Origin: Yinghuangia elevatio
Lineage (GTDB): Bacteria > Actinomycetota > Actinomycetes > Streptomycetales > Streptomycetaceae
Direction of reading: 5' to 3'
Assembly (NCBI RefSeq): GCF_040649515.1
Contig: NZ_JBEZFP010000026.1
Coordinates: 19,767-83,766 of the forward strand
DNA: 64,000 nt
Below the pieces are notes generated by a model. It worked only from the letters and a program-made list of their open reading frames with translations. It did no database searches and was not told the DNA's origin. Made by a program: the position numbers and the translations under genes. Shown one piece after another: positions 8,472 through 16,721 of the stretch. Every line of letters starts with the position of its first letter. The stretch's first letter is position 1.

Positions 8472-8560
8472 CCTGGCGACACCCGACGTCACCCAGCAAC
8501 ACCTGGTGACCCCCAAGGTCACCCAGCAAAACCTGGCGACACCCCGCAGCACCCAACGAC
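8471..8560. repeat. Three 30-bp tandem repeats
   Basis: Units at 8471-8500, 8501-8530 and 8531-8560, each beginning ACCTGGyGAC. Units 1 and 2 share GTCACCCAGCAA; unit 3 has diverged. The array begins at the last base of the serC stop codon. Confidence 0.75.
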
Positions 8561-8621
8561 AGCCGACGCAGGCCGACGCGCCAACCGACGCCATCCGCCG
8601 CGCCGGCCGACGACACGGAGC

Positions 8622-8659
8622 ATGACGGAGCCCTCCCCGCGCGGGGAGGGCTCCGTCAT
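8622..8659 (+). terminator. Strong terminator after serC
   Basis: A perfect 17-bp stem (ATGACGGAGCCCTCCCC at 8622-8638 with its complement at 8643-8659) closed by a GCGC loop. Confidence 0.8.
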
Positions 8660-8681
8660 CTGCGCCGAGTAACCTCATCGG

Positions 8682-10232
8682 GTGAATCCCCCCGAAACGG
8701 CCGCCTCGGCGACGCCGACCTCCCCTGCCGCGGGATCGGTCCGGCTCACCCGCGACCGTGCGACCTGGCTGCTCTACCTGCAGACCGCGGTCTTCGCGTA
8801 CTTCCTTTACTGCTTCGGCCCTTCGGTCCCGCTGCTCGGCGACGACCTGGAGGTGAGCAAGGCGGTCGCGGGCCTGCACAGCACGGCGTACGCCGCCGGA
8901 GGCGCGATCATCGGTGCGCTCGGCAGCCGCCCGGTGCTGTGGTGGGGCCGCGGTCCCGCGCTGTGGGGCGGATTCACGCTGCTAGCCGCGGGCGTGCTCA
9001 TGTACGCGCTCAGCCCCTGGCTCGCCCTCACCCTGGCCGGCGCGCTGCTGTGCGGCCTCGGCGGGTTCGCGGTGGTGAACCTGGCCGCCGCGGCGATCGT
9101 GGACCACCACGGGGCGGTGGCGGGGCCGGGGGCGTTGAGCGAGGCGCACGGCATCGGGGCCGCCGTCGGCATGATCGCCCCGCTGGCGATCGGCGGCGCC
9201 CAGGCGTCGGGGCTCGGCTGGCGCTACGGCATGCTGGCCGCGCCGGTCCTGATCGCGACGCTGTACGCGGTGTTCCGCAGCACCCGAATACCGGGCCACT
9301 ACCGCGACGACCCGGCGAAGTCGACGGCCCTGCCCGCCACCGACACCCCGCCCACCGCCGACGCCCCACCCACCACCAAGACTCCGGCCACCACCGAGAG
9401 TCCGGCCAACACCAAGAGTCCGGCCACCACCGAGACGTCGCCCACCACCGAGACGCCGCCCCCGTCGGACACGCCGCGCGCCACAGACTCCCTGCCTGCC
9501 GCTGACATTGCCCACACCGCTCAGAGCGCCCACACCGCCGATACCGCCGACACCGCACCCGCGACACACACTCCGCGCACTCCGGCCACGCCGCGCATCC
9601 CGGCACAGCGGACCCGCCCAAGCCCCCGCGACGACCGCCTCCCCGCCCGTTGCTGGTGGGCCTGGCTGCTGATCGTCTGCCTCGTCTCGGTCGAGTTCTC
9701 GCTGTCCCTGTGGGCATCCGACCTGCTGGAAGACCGGGCCGGTTTGTCCGAGGGCGCCGCCGCGACCGCGATGACCGCCGTCGTCGCGGGCCTGTGCCTC
9801 GGCCGGATAGTGGGTGGGCGGCTCGTCCTGCGCTTTCCCGTCGGCCGCCTCTACGCGGTCGCGCTCGCCGTCAACGCCGCGGGCTTCGCCGCGCTGTGGC
9901 TGAGCACCACCGCTTGGCTGTCCTTCACCGGGCTGTTCGTGGCGGGCCTCGGCATGTCGGTGCAGTTCCCCCTGGCCATGGCCCGTTCGATGGAGGCCGC
10001 CGAGGGCCGCACCGACCTGGCCGCGTCGCGGTCCGCGCTGGCCACCGCGCTCGCCGCGGGCGGCGCGCCGTTCCTGCTCGGGCTGCTCGCCGACACGTTG
10101 GACACGTGGAAGGCGTTCGCGATGATCCCGGTCTTCCTGCTGCTTGCCGTGCCCGCCCTGGTGCTGAGCGGACGGCCCACCGCGCGGGCGCGCCCGGTCA
10201 CGACGAATCCGACCGTCGGCCACGCAGCTTGA
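8682..10232 (+). CDS. MFS transporter with a Thr/Pro-rich central loop
   Basis: A 516-residue major facilitator protein with two blocks of six membrane segments (about residues 25-205 and 325-500). The cytoplasmic loop between TM6 and TM7 is expanded to about 100 residues made largely of imperfect 6-residue repeats of the type PATTES/PANTKS, encoded by 18-bp units (about 9310-9620). The substrate is unknown; the closest resemblance is to proton-driven drug or metabolite exporters. The GTG start is taken because TAACCT lies 6 nt upstream (8670-8675) with no ribosome site, so the transcript is probably leaderless. The 3' end overlaps the convergent neighbour by 35 bp. Confidence 0.8.
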   Translation: MNPPETAASATPTSPAAGSVRLTRDRATWLLYLQTAVFAYFLYCFGPSVPLLGDDLEVSKAVAGLHSTAYAAGGAIIGALGSRPVLWWGRGPALWGGFTLLAAGVLMYALSPWLALTLAGALLCGLGGFAVVNLAAAAIVDHHGAVAGPGALSEAHGIGAAVGMIAPLAIGGAQASGLGWRYGMLAAPVLIATLYAVFRSTRIPGHYRDDPAKSTALPATDTPPTADAPPTTKTPATTESPANTKSPATTETSPTTETPPPSDTPRATDSLPAADIAHTAQSAHTADTADTAPATHTPRTPATPRIPAQRTRPSPRDDRLPARCWWAWLLIVCLVSVEFSLSLWASDLLEDRAGLSEGAAATAMTAVVAGLCLGRIVGGRLVLRFPVGRLYAVALAVNAAGFAALWLSTTAWLSFTGLFVAGLGMSVQFPLAMARSMEAAEGRTDLAASRSALATALAAGGAPFLLGLLADTLDTWKAFAMIPVFLLLAVPALVLSGRPTARARPVTTNPTVGHAA

Positions 10233-11262
10233 TGTAGCCGTAGACGGTGAGGACGATGAGCAGCACGGCCAGGAAGCCCGGCCCGTACGCCTCGTTCTTC
10301 TCCTTGCCCGCGTCCCCCTCCGGGTCGCCGCCGCCGAGAGGTGCCGCGTCGCCCTGCGCGCCCTGCGGCCCGCCCGGCTTCGTGTCGGCGGCCGCCGCGA
10401 CCGACTCCGGCCGGTTGCGGCCGTCCAGTTCGACCCGGCTGATGGTGCTGTCCGCCCCCTCGTGGCCGAACAGGACCGCGCGCCCGTCGGCGGTGAAACT
10501 CGCGGACTCGCCCTGCAGGCCGCCCAGTTGCACCGGCACGTACACGCTGTCGAGTTCCTTGCCCGGCGCCGAGAACATCGTCGCGACCATGTAGCTGCGC
10601 AGCACGAAGCGGGTTCCGTCGGGTGAGAAGGCACCGTCGGTGACCGTCGCAGGTGCGGACCCGACGCGCTTGAAGATGTTGACGGCGGTCGTCGACAAGG
10701 TGGCGGGCTGCTCGTACAGGCGGCCGTCGTTCTCCTTGCTGGCGATGAAGATCTTGTTGGTGCGCGGGTCGATCAGCAGTGCCTCGGCGTCGCGCGGGCC
10801 GTCCTCGTACGTCAGCCGGTACTTCACCGGCTTCACGGTGGCGTCCTTGAGCTCGGCCGGTTCGGGGATCCGATAGATCCACACCTCGGACCACTTGCCC
10901 TTGAGGTTGTCGCCGATGTCGCCGATGAACAGCGCGGGCCGGCCGGCCTCGTCCTTGCCGATCGAGACGGCCTCCCAGTCGCGCGGCGTGACGCCCTGCA
11001 GCGTCAGCACGGCCTTGGTCGTGCCGTCCGCGCCGATCGCGAACACGCGCGGCTCGTCGCCGCTGTCGTTGTGGGTCCAGTAGACGCCGGCGTGCTGCGT
11101 GCTCGCGATCAGGCCGCTGGACTCGGTGATGCGGTCGTCCCGGATCGTCACCACGTCGGGGTCCTGGGCGGCCGGCGCGGCGGACGCGGGAAGCGCGGCA
11201 CCCGGCGTCAGCAGGGCAGCCGCCGCGACGAGCACGACCAGCGGTGGTACGCGGAACTTCAT
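10198..11262 (-). CDS. Exported beta-propeller-like protein with C-terminal membrane anchor
   Basis: A 354-residue protein: signal peptide (MKFR, hydrophobic core, cleavage near PASAAPA), a domain with repeated strand motifs such as GVYWTHNDSGDEPRVFAIG, GDIGDNLK and PDGTRFVLRSY that look like WD40/SMP-30-type blades, then a Gly/Asp-rich spacer, one membrane helix (about residues 320-340) and the basic tail KLRGRRS. I do not recognise a specific family; an extracytoplasmic sensor or scaffolding role is possible. The start is placed at ATG 11262 because the signal peptide begins there, although longer in-frame starts exist. Confidence 0.6.
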   Translation of the reverse strand: MKFRVPPLVVLVAAAALLTPGAALPASAAPAAQDPDVVTIRDDRITESSGLIASTQHAGVYWTHNDSGDEPRVFAIGADGTTKAVLTLQGVTPRDWEAVSIGKDEAGRPALFIGDIGDNLKGKWSEVWIYRIPEPAELKDATVKPVKYRLTYEDGPRDAEALLIDPRTNKIFIASKENDGRLYEQPATLSTTAVNIFKRVGSAPATVTDGAFSPDGTRFVLRSYMVATMFSAPGKELDSVYVPVQLGGLQGESASFTADGRAVLFGHEGADSTISRVELDGRNRPESVAAAADTKPGGPQGAQGDAAPLGGGDPEGDAGKEKNEAYGPGFLAVLLIVLTVYGYIKLRGRRSDSS

Positions 11263-11319
11263 ACCGGAAACAGTGCCAGGAGTCGGGGGTGTGCGGTGGA
11301 ATTCGGTACGCCCGTGTCC

Positions 11320-11500
11320 GACCGCACCGGCCCGGACGACCGACCCGGACAACCGAGCCGAACGACCACAGCAGGGCGCGCAATCCGGACACCAGGCCGG
11401 ACAACCAGGGCCTGGCACTCGAGCCGGATAATCAGGCCCGACACCGGGCCCGACACCGGGCCCGACAACCAGGCCGGACGACCAGACCCGACAACCGAAT
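11320..11500. repeat. Degenerate 12-13 bp repeats
   Basis: The tract is a run of imperfect CCGGACAACCAGG/CCCGACACCGGG units; the two CCCGACACCGGG copies near 11438-11462 are identical and adjacent. It is non-coding, between two minus-strand genes. Confidence 0.6.
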
Positions 11501-12624
11501 CAGACGGCAGGCGGGGCGCCCGACGCGCCGCCCGTCGGCTTGGGCGGCGGCGATCCCGAGGGAAAGGACGTGCTCGGTACGGCGGTCGCGGTGGGCGAGC
11601 CGGTGCCCGGCACCCCGGTCGGCTCCGTCGGCTCGCCCGGCGTTCCGGACCGGGTCGGCCGGATGGTCGTCGGCGCCGCGGTCTCGGCCCGGCCGGTGGC
11701 CGACGGGGTGGTGGCCCGCGGCTCGTTCTTGCCGCGCGCGTCGGAGTCCGTCGTGGTGACGGGGCCCTTGCCGTACACGCCGACCACTTCGATGCGGTCG
11801 CCGAACCGGACCGAGTCGTAGAACTGCTTGGCCCGTTCCTCTCCGAACAGGCCGATCAGTCCCTGCCGGTTCTGGTCCGCGGGGCACTTGGCCGCGGTCG
11901 CCATGCAGACGGGCGGCGAACCGATGTAGACCTCGGTGCCGTCCGTGGCCGACGCGGTGACCACCCACGGCACCGCGACCGCGGTGTCCTTGCCCAGCTC
12001 CGCGCCGTAGCCCGCCAGGTCCAGCGTCCGGTACAGCCCGGTGATCTGGAGCGTCAGCGGGTTCTTGGCGAACTGGTCGAACGCCGTACCGCTGATGTAC
12101 ACGTCGAACCAGTAGCCCTGCAAGGCGCCGTTCTCGGCGTGTGTGGTCAGGGTCATGCCGCCGATGTCGAGCGTCGCCACGGGCGGCGTGGCCGCCTTCA
12201 GCGTGGGGTCCCCGGTCGTCGTCTCAGGCGACGCGGGCGCCGTCTGCGGTGTCTGTGCCGCCGTCGGCGCCGGCGGGTCGGCGACCTGCTCCGGGGAGGC
12301 GGCCGCCGAAGTAGGGCCCCGGCCGCTGCGGTCCGGGGTCAGCGGCCCCATCACCAACGCGCCGACCAACGCCGCCGCGACCAGCCCGGAACCCGCCCAC
12401 GCCGCGTGCCTGCGGGAGCGGCGGCGCGTCCCCTTGCGGCGCACCTCGTCCGCCGTCAGGGACGGTACGACGGGGCCCGGCAGGTCAAGGTCCCGCAGCG
12501 CACGTGCGAGCTGCGGATCCTGGAGGTGGTCGTCAGGCGTGGGCAAGGCGTACCACTCCTTCCGGTGCCGCGGGGGCGGGGCGGTATCGGCGGGCACCGC
12601 GGTGTCCGGCACGAAGGCCGTCAC
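11500..12624 (-). CDS. One-TM membrane protein coupled to SigE-family sigma factor
   Basis: A 374-residue protein. An N-terminal cytoplasmic region (about 1-75) contains HLQDPQLARALRDLDLPGP and a basic RRKGTRRRSRRH stretch, followed by a single membrane helix (about 76-96), an extracytoplasmic domain (about 135-290) with two Cys (CMATAAKC), and a long Pro/Ser/Thr-rich tail. Its ATG overlaps the sigma-factor stop by 4 nt (ATGA), so the two are translationally coupled. The layout fits a membrane-tethered modulator of the sigma factor, but the HxxxCxxC zinc anti-sigma motif is absent, so that role is an inference. Confidence 0.55.
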   Translation of the reverse strand: MTAFVPDTAVPADTAPPPRHRKEWYALPTPDDHLQDPQLARALRDLDLPGPVVPSLTADEVRRKGTRRRSRRHAAWAGSGLVAAALVGALVMGPLTPDRSGRGPTSAAASPEQVADPPAPTAAQTPQTAPASPETTTGDPTLKAATPPVATLDIGGMTLTTHAENGALQGYWFDVYISGTAFDQFAKNPLTLQITGLYRTLDLAGYGAELGKDTAVAVPWVVTASATDGTEVYIGSPPVCMATAAKCPADQNRQGLIGLFGEERAKQFYDSVRFGDRIEVVGVYGKGPVTTTDSDARGKNEPRATTPSATGRAETAAPTTIRPTRSGTPGEPTEPTGVPGTGSPTATAVPSTSFPSGSPPPKPTGGASGAPPAV

Positions 12625-13127
12625 GAACGCGCACGATGCTCCTCCCCCTCGCCCTCGCGGTCACCGAGGATTTTTGCGAGTGCCGCCCGGCCGCGCGCGA
12701 GGCGGGCCTTGACGGTTCCGCTGGGCACGTCGGCCTCGGCGGCTATCTGATCGACCGTCATGTCGCACAGGTGGTGCAGCACGATGGCCTGCCGCTGCGC
12801 CTCGGGCAGCTTCCGGAGGGCGGCGACGAGAGCGGCGTGGTTGGGGTCGGGTCCGGCGACCGGCTGCTCGACGTGGTTGCGGCGCAGGAGGTCCCAGCCG
12901 CGGCGAGCGCGGCGCCAGCGGCTGACCGCGAGCCGCCAGGCGACCGTGCGGATCCACGCCTCGGGCGCCTCGGCGGCGAAGAACTGCCCCCGGCGGTCCC
13001 ACGCGCGGACGAACGCCTCCTGCACGACGTCCTGGGCCTCGGAGAAGTCCCCGGTCAGCGCGTAGAGCTGATGGACCAGGCGGGAGAACGACGCATGGTA
13101 GAACGCGTCGAACTCCTCCTCGGTCAT
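12621..13127 (-). CDS. SigE-family RNA polymerase sigma factor (ECF)
   Basis: A 168-residue sigma-70 family factor. Region 2 runs from FDAFYHASFSRLV through DVVQEAFVRAWDRR, with the -10 recognition helix WIRTVAWRLAVSRWRR. Region 4 contains LPEAQRQAIVLHHL and the helix-turn-helix MTVDQIAAEADVPSGTVKARLARGRAAL. The product would direct RNA polymerase to a specific promoter set, probably in envelope stress. The ATG at 13127 is chosen over longer in-frame starts (up to 13328) because GAGGG lies 7 nt upstream and family members begin with MTEEEFDAFY-like sequence. It overlaps the downstream membrane-protein gene by 4 nt. Confidence 0.88.
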   Translation of the reverse strand: MTEEEFDAFYHASFSRLVHQLYALTGDFSEAQDVVQEAFVRAWDRRGQFFAAEAPEAWIRTVAWRLAVSRWRRARRGWDLLRRNHVEQPVAGPDPNHAALVAALRKLPEAQRQAIVLHHLCDMTVDQIAAEADVPSGTVKARLARGRAALAKILGDREGEGEEHRARS

Positions 13128-13491
13128 CTCGGGTCCCTCGCTGTCGGGCGACCGGCCCGGGCCGAGGACCGTCTCGACGACGGTGTCGACATCCGACGCG
13201 AGGTGGCCGGCGTCGGAAGCGTCGGCCGGGTCGGCATCACGGGTCGGCCGAGCGGTCGGCCAAAGAACCGATGATCCCACAGCCTCGTCGGCCGCCGCCG
13301 AGCCCGGTACAGCCGTACGTGCCACCACCCGTGTCCACCTCCGTGCCGAGGCCGGGGACGCGGTGTCCCGGGCCGTCGTTCATCCACCCACCCGGTCTAC
13401 CGACGGGCGGGGACGCACGGTTGCATCACGAACTGGTCAAGCCGGGCACAACGGCGGGACCGAAGCGGCGGGACCCGCTCGGCCGGACACC

Positions 13492-13588
13492 AGGCATCGG
13501 ACCCAGGCATTGAATCTCAGGCATCGAACCTCAGGCATCGAACCTCAGGCATCGAACCTCAGGCATCGAACCTCAGGCATCGGCCCCT
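13492..13588. repeat. 14-bp minisatellite
   Basis: Head-to-tail units of AGGCATCGAACCTC: four identical copies (13519-13574), one variant before them (13505-13518), and degenerate units at each end. Non-coding. Confidence 0.9.
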
Positions 13589-13623
13589 TGGCCCCGGAGC
13601 ACCGGGGCACAGGCCGTCGGGCG

Positions 13624-13710
13624 TCAGCTCAGCGCGGCGCCGATCGCGACGGCGATCAGGAGGATGACGAGCGCCGCCGAGACGACGCGGGTACGGGTAC
13701 GCGGGTTCAC
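13624..13710 (-). CDS. 28-residue membrane protein
   Basis: A GTG-started 28-codon ORF encoding a basic N-terminus (NPRTRTR) and a single hydrophobic segment (VVSAALVILLIAVAIGAAL). TAGGTT, a good -10 box, lies on the minus strand at 13717-13722, exactly 6 nt before the GTG, the spacing seen at many leaderless starts in this window. Short proteins of this kind (RTRTRVVS followed by one helix) are familiar from streptomycete genomes and usually carry no assigned function. Confidence 0.6.
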   Translation of the reverse strand: MNPRTRTRVVSAALVILLIAVAIGAALS

Positions 13711-13778
13711 CCCACCAACCTAACCCGCCCCGGCCACCCTCCGGCCGCCGGGCGGCCGACTTCCTCGCACGGCGTCGG

Positions 13779-13878
13779 CCAGGCACAGGCACAGGCCCAT
13801 GCACAGGCCGAGGCACAGGCCGAGACACAGTCACAAGCGCAGGCCCCGACTCAGACTCAGGCCCAGACCCCGAACCCA
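13779..13878. repeat. Degenerate CAGGCM hexamer tract
   Basis: Starting at CAGGCACAGGCACAGGCCCA, about 100 bp of imperfect 6-bp units follow, downstream of the minus-strand gene at 13912. Non-coding. Confidence 0.65.
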
Positions 13879-13911
13879 GGCCGCCCCGACACCCGGCGCC
13901 CGCCTCCGGCG

Positions 13912-14634
13912 TCAGACCATCGACAGCGCGAGGCGCCGGCGGAACGCCGCAAGCACGGTGGTGTCCCCGGTGCGCGAGACAACGGTCCCCGGCCGCCGCC
14001 CCCACAGGTACAGCAGCAGGTCGCCGGGTTCCCCGCGTACCGCGGCATCGGTGAAGCCCGGCGACCGGGACACCTCCACCGCGTCGCGGTGCAGCGTGAG
14101 CCGCCAGTTGTGGTGGTGGCAGTGCACGCCGACGGTACGGCCGACCGCGGCGTCGAACCCGCCCCCGTCGTACCGCAGCGGCAGCAGCACCCGCAGCGCC
14201 TCGTCGATGCCGTCGACCGCGAGTTCGAGGTCGATCGGCCCGGGGTCACCCACCGCCATCTCGATGTCGGTGCGGTGCATCGCCGCCTCGTGGGCGAGCC
14301 GCCGGTACCAGAAGCCCACCGCCCCGTCGCCGTCGTCCTCGAAGGCCGGACGGTCGGGGTCGCGGCGGGCGAGTTCGGCACGCAGCTCGGCCAGCGCCTC
14401 GCCGTACCAGGCGAGGACGTCGCCCTTGGGCGCGCTGTTGTCGGGGGCGTCCGGACGGTGGCCGATCCGCAGCCACTCGGCCGCCGTCAGGTACACCGTT
14501 CCGGTGTGCCCCACGACGTCGGCGACCGTCCATCCCGGGCAGGACGGGACCGGGGTGTCCAGTCCCGCCGCGGCCGATTCCGCCAGGCGCAGCCCCTCCG
14601 CCTGGAAGAAATCCTGGAATCGCGCATAGTCCAT
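13912..14634 (-). CDS. Maleylpyruvate isomerase family mycothiol-dependent enzyme
   Basis: A 240-residue member of the DinB/MDMPI superfamily. The N-terminal four-helix domain holds VPSCPGWTVADVVGHTG (about 30-46) with the first metal His, and RLAHEAAMHRTDIEMA (about 112-127) with two further His ligands. The C-terminal half resembles the SCP2-like MDMPI C domain and ends in a Leu/Arg-rich strand. Such proteins use mycothiol as a thiol cofactor in isomerase or S-transferase reactions; the substrate here is unknown. The ATG at 14634 fits family starts. Confidence 0.82.
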   Translation of the reverse strand: MDYARFQDFFQAEGLRLAESAAAGLDTPVPSCPGWTVADVVGHTGTVYLTAAEWLRIGHRPDAPDNSAPKGDVLAWYGEALAELRAELARRDPDRPAFEDDGDGAVGFWYRRLAHEAAMHRTDIEMAVGDPGPIDLELAVDGIDEALRVLLPLRYDGGGFDAAVGRTVGVHCHHHNWRLTLHRDAVEVSRSPGFTDAAVRGEPGDLLLYLWGRRPGTVVSRTGDTTVLAAFRRRLALSMV

Positions 14635-14768
14635 GAATCAATCGTTCCAGCCGCGAACGACCGGTGTCGATGATTTCGGTCACTCGAACGGATTCCTGAC
14701 GGCGAAAGATTTGCCTTTCCCTGTAACGATATTGACGACGTGTCAGTTCCTGATCGAAGGCGTCCGCA

Positions 14769-16082
14769 TCAGGCCGCAACGGGATCGGGCCGCGGCGTGG
14801 GCGTGCGTTCGACGACGTGCACCGCCGGGTGGGGCCGGACCCGCAGGCGCAGCCGCTTGCCGGTGCGCCGCGCCAGGATCATGCCCACGGCGACCGCGGT
14901 CGACGCCGACACAAGGCCGCCGAAAAGCAGGGCGACGCGCGGTCCGTACGTTTCCGCGATCCAGCCGACGAGCGGGCCGCCGAGCGGTGTACCGCCCATG
15001 AACACCAGCATGTAGAGGCCCATGACCCGGCCGCGCAGCGCGGCGTCGACGCTGAGCTGCACGGTGGAGTTCGCGGCCGTGTTGAAGGTGATTCCGGCGA
15101 TGCCGATCGGCACCAGCGCGAGGGCGAAGCTCCAGTAGCCGGGCATGACCGCGGCCACCATGCTGAGCGCGCCGAACGCGAAGGCCGCGCCGATGAGCAT
15201 GCCCATGCGCGAGCGGCCGCGGCGGGCGGCGAGCAGTGCGCCGCCCAGCGAGCCGAGCGCGAAGACGGTGTTGAGCAGGCCGAAGGCACCCGGGCCGGCG
15301 TGGAAGACCTGGTTCGCGAAGCCGCCGAGGGTGACGGCGAAGTTGAAGCCGAACGTGCCGACGAATCCGACGAGGGCGAAGACGGCGAGCAGGTCCGGGC
15401 GGGCCCGGACGTACCGCAGCGCCTCGCGCAGTTGCCCCGGCTCGCGCTTGACCGGTGCGGTCGGGGTCAGGTCGCGCGCCCGCATGGCGAGGAGGCCGAG
15501 GATGACGGCGATGTACGACAGGGCGTTCACGGCGAACACCCAGCCGGTGCCGATCGCGGCGATGAGCAGGCCCGCGACGGCCGGGCCGGTGATCCGGGCG
15601 AGCTGGAAGTTGGCCGAGTTCAGGCTGATCGCGTTGGGCAGGTCGCGGCGGCCGACCATCTCGACGACGAAGGTCTGCCGGGTCGGGTTGTCGATCGCGG
15701 TGGCGAAGCCGAGGCCGAGGGCCAGCAGCCAGACGTGCCACACGTCGACGACGCCGGCGAGGTCCAGGACGGCCAGGATCGCGGCGAGCAGACCCATCGC
15801 GGCCTGAGTCGCGATGAGCAGGCGCCGCTTGCCGTAGCGGTCGGCGACGGCGCCGCCCCACAGGCCGAAGAGCAGCATCGGGAGGAACTGCAGGCCGGTC
15901 GTGATGCCCAGCGCCATGGCGCTGCCGGTGAGCTTGAGGACCAGCCAGTCCTGCGCCAGACGCTGCATCCAGGTACCGGTGTTGGACACCATCTGCCCCG
16001 CGGCGAACAGACGGTAGTTGCGGTTGTGCAGCGAGGAGAACATCGAGGTTCGGGCAGTGGCCGGTTGCGCGGTGGCCGTCAA
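14769..16082 (-). CDS. MFS transporter (drug-efflux type)
   Basis: A 437-residue exporter of the enterobactin-exporter-like MFS group: SLHNRNYRLFAAGQMVSNTGTWMQRLAQ at the N-terminus, the loop motif GAVADRYGKRRLL, and twelve predicted helices. The TTG at 16082 is used because GAAAGGGG lies about 5 nt upstream; ATG further in (MFSSLHN) is the alternative. The upstream gene on the same strand is a MarR regulator (89 bp away), the usual pairing for an inducible efflux system. Confidence 0.82.
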   Translation of the reverse strand: MTATAQPATARTSMFSSLHNRNYRLFAAGQMVSNTGTWMQRLAQDWLVLKLTGSAMALGITTGLQFLPMLLFGLWGGAVADRYGKRRLLIATQAAMGLLAAILAVLDLAGVVDVWHVWLLALGLGFATAIDNPTRQTFVVEMVGRRDLPNAISLNSANFQLARITGPAVAGLLIAAIGTGWVFAVNALSYIAVILGLLAMRARDLTPTAPVKREPGQLREALRYVRARPDLLAVFALVGFVGTFGFNFAVTLGGFANQVFHAGPGAFGLLNTVFALGSLGGALLAARRGRSRMGMLIGAAFAFGALSMVAAVMPGYWSFALALVPIGIAGITFNTAANSTVQLSVDAALRGRVMGLYMLVFMGGTPLGGPLVGWIAETYGPRVALLFGGLVSASTAVAVGMILARRTGKRLRLRVRPHPAVHVVERTPTPRPDPVAA

Positions 16083-16171
16083 GACGCCCCTTTCATCGAG
16101 CGGTCGGTCGGGTGTGCGGGAGCGCGAGCGTTCCCGCTTGTCCGTTGTCCGACCTCCGCCCGGGGGGCGTG

Positions 16172-16603
16172 TCAGAGTTGCGCGAGCCGTTCCAGTACCG
16201 GCACGGCGGCGCGCAACGCCGCCAACTCCTCCTCGGTCAGCGCCTCCAGGTGCGCGGCGAGCCACGCGTTCCCGAGCCGTCGGCTCTCGGCGACGACCTC
16301 GGCGGCCGGCTCCGTCGCGGTGACGGTGATCTGGCGCCGGTCCTCGGGGTGCGGGTCGCGGCGGACCAGCCCGCGTTCCTCGAGGCCGGCGATGACGCGG
16401 GTCATCGAGGGCGGCTGCACCTTTTCGTGCCGGGCGAGTTCACCCGGCGTCATGGCGCCACGTGCGACCAGGATGGTCAGCACCGACAGTTGCGTGGGGC
16501 TCAGGGTCTCGTCGGCACGCTGGTTGCGCAGGCGGCGGGAGAGTTTGAGCACGGACGCACGGAGCACGGCGACCGCGGCGCGGTCGGCATCGGACAAGGA
16601 CAC
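16172..16603 (-). CDS. MarR family transcriptional regulator
   Basis: A 143-residue winged-helix regulator: LSPTQLSVLTILVARGAMTP, recognition helix QPPSMTRVIAGLEERGLV, and wing RRDPHPEDRRQITVTAT, with dimerisation helices at both ends. It precedes the MFS gene on the same strand and probably controls it and itself. The GTG at 16603 has a -10 box TAAGCT (plus-strand 16611-16616) 7 nt upstream and no ribosome site, so a leaderless mRNA is likely. Confidence 0.88.
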   Translation of the reverse strand: MSLSDADRAAVAVLRASVLKLSRRLRNQRADETLSPTQLSVLTILVARGAMTPGELARHEKVQPPSMTRVIAGLEERGLVRRDPHPEDRRQITVTATEPAAEVVAESRRLGNAWLAAHLEALTEEELAALRAAVPVLERLAQL

Positions 16604-16606
16604 CTT

Positions 16607-16636
16607 CGTTAGCTTAGATCATTACTTTCGCTAACG
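16607..16636. promoter_or_regulatory. Putative MarR operator
   Basis: Inverted arms CGTTAGC (16607-16613) and GCTAACG (16630-16636) flank 16 bp and overlap the marR -10 box. Confidence 0.5.
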
Positions 16637-16721
16637 GTAACGGTTTGCCCGGCGGCGCTTATTCCGCGCGTACCGCGGGGGTCCGCGCCGGTCCGGGCGT
16701 CGCGCCGCCGGGCCGTCCCGG

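Noticed and set aside
13492..13588. CRISPR array
   Set aside because: The units are 14 bp, contiguous and without spacers; the same holds for the other tandem arrays, and no cas genes are present.
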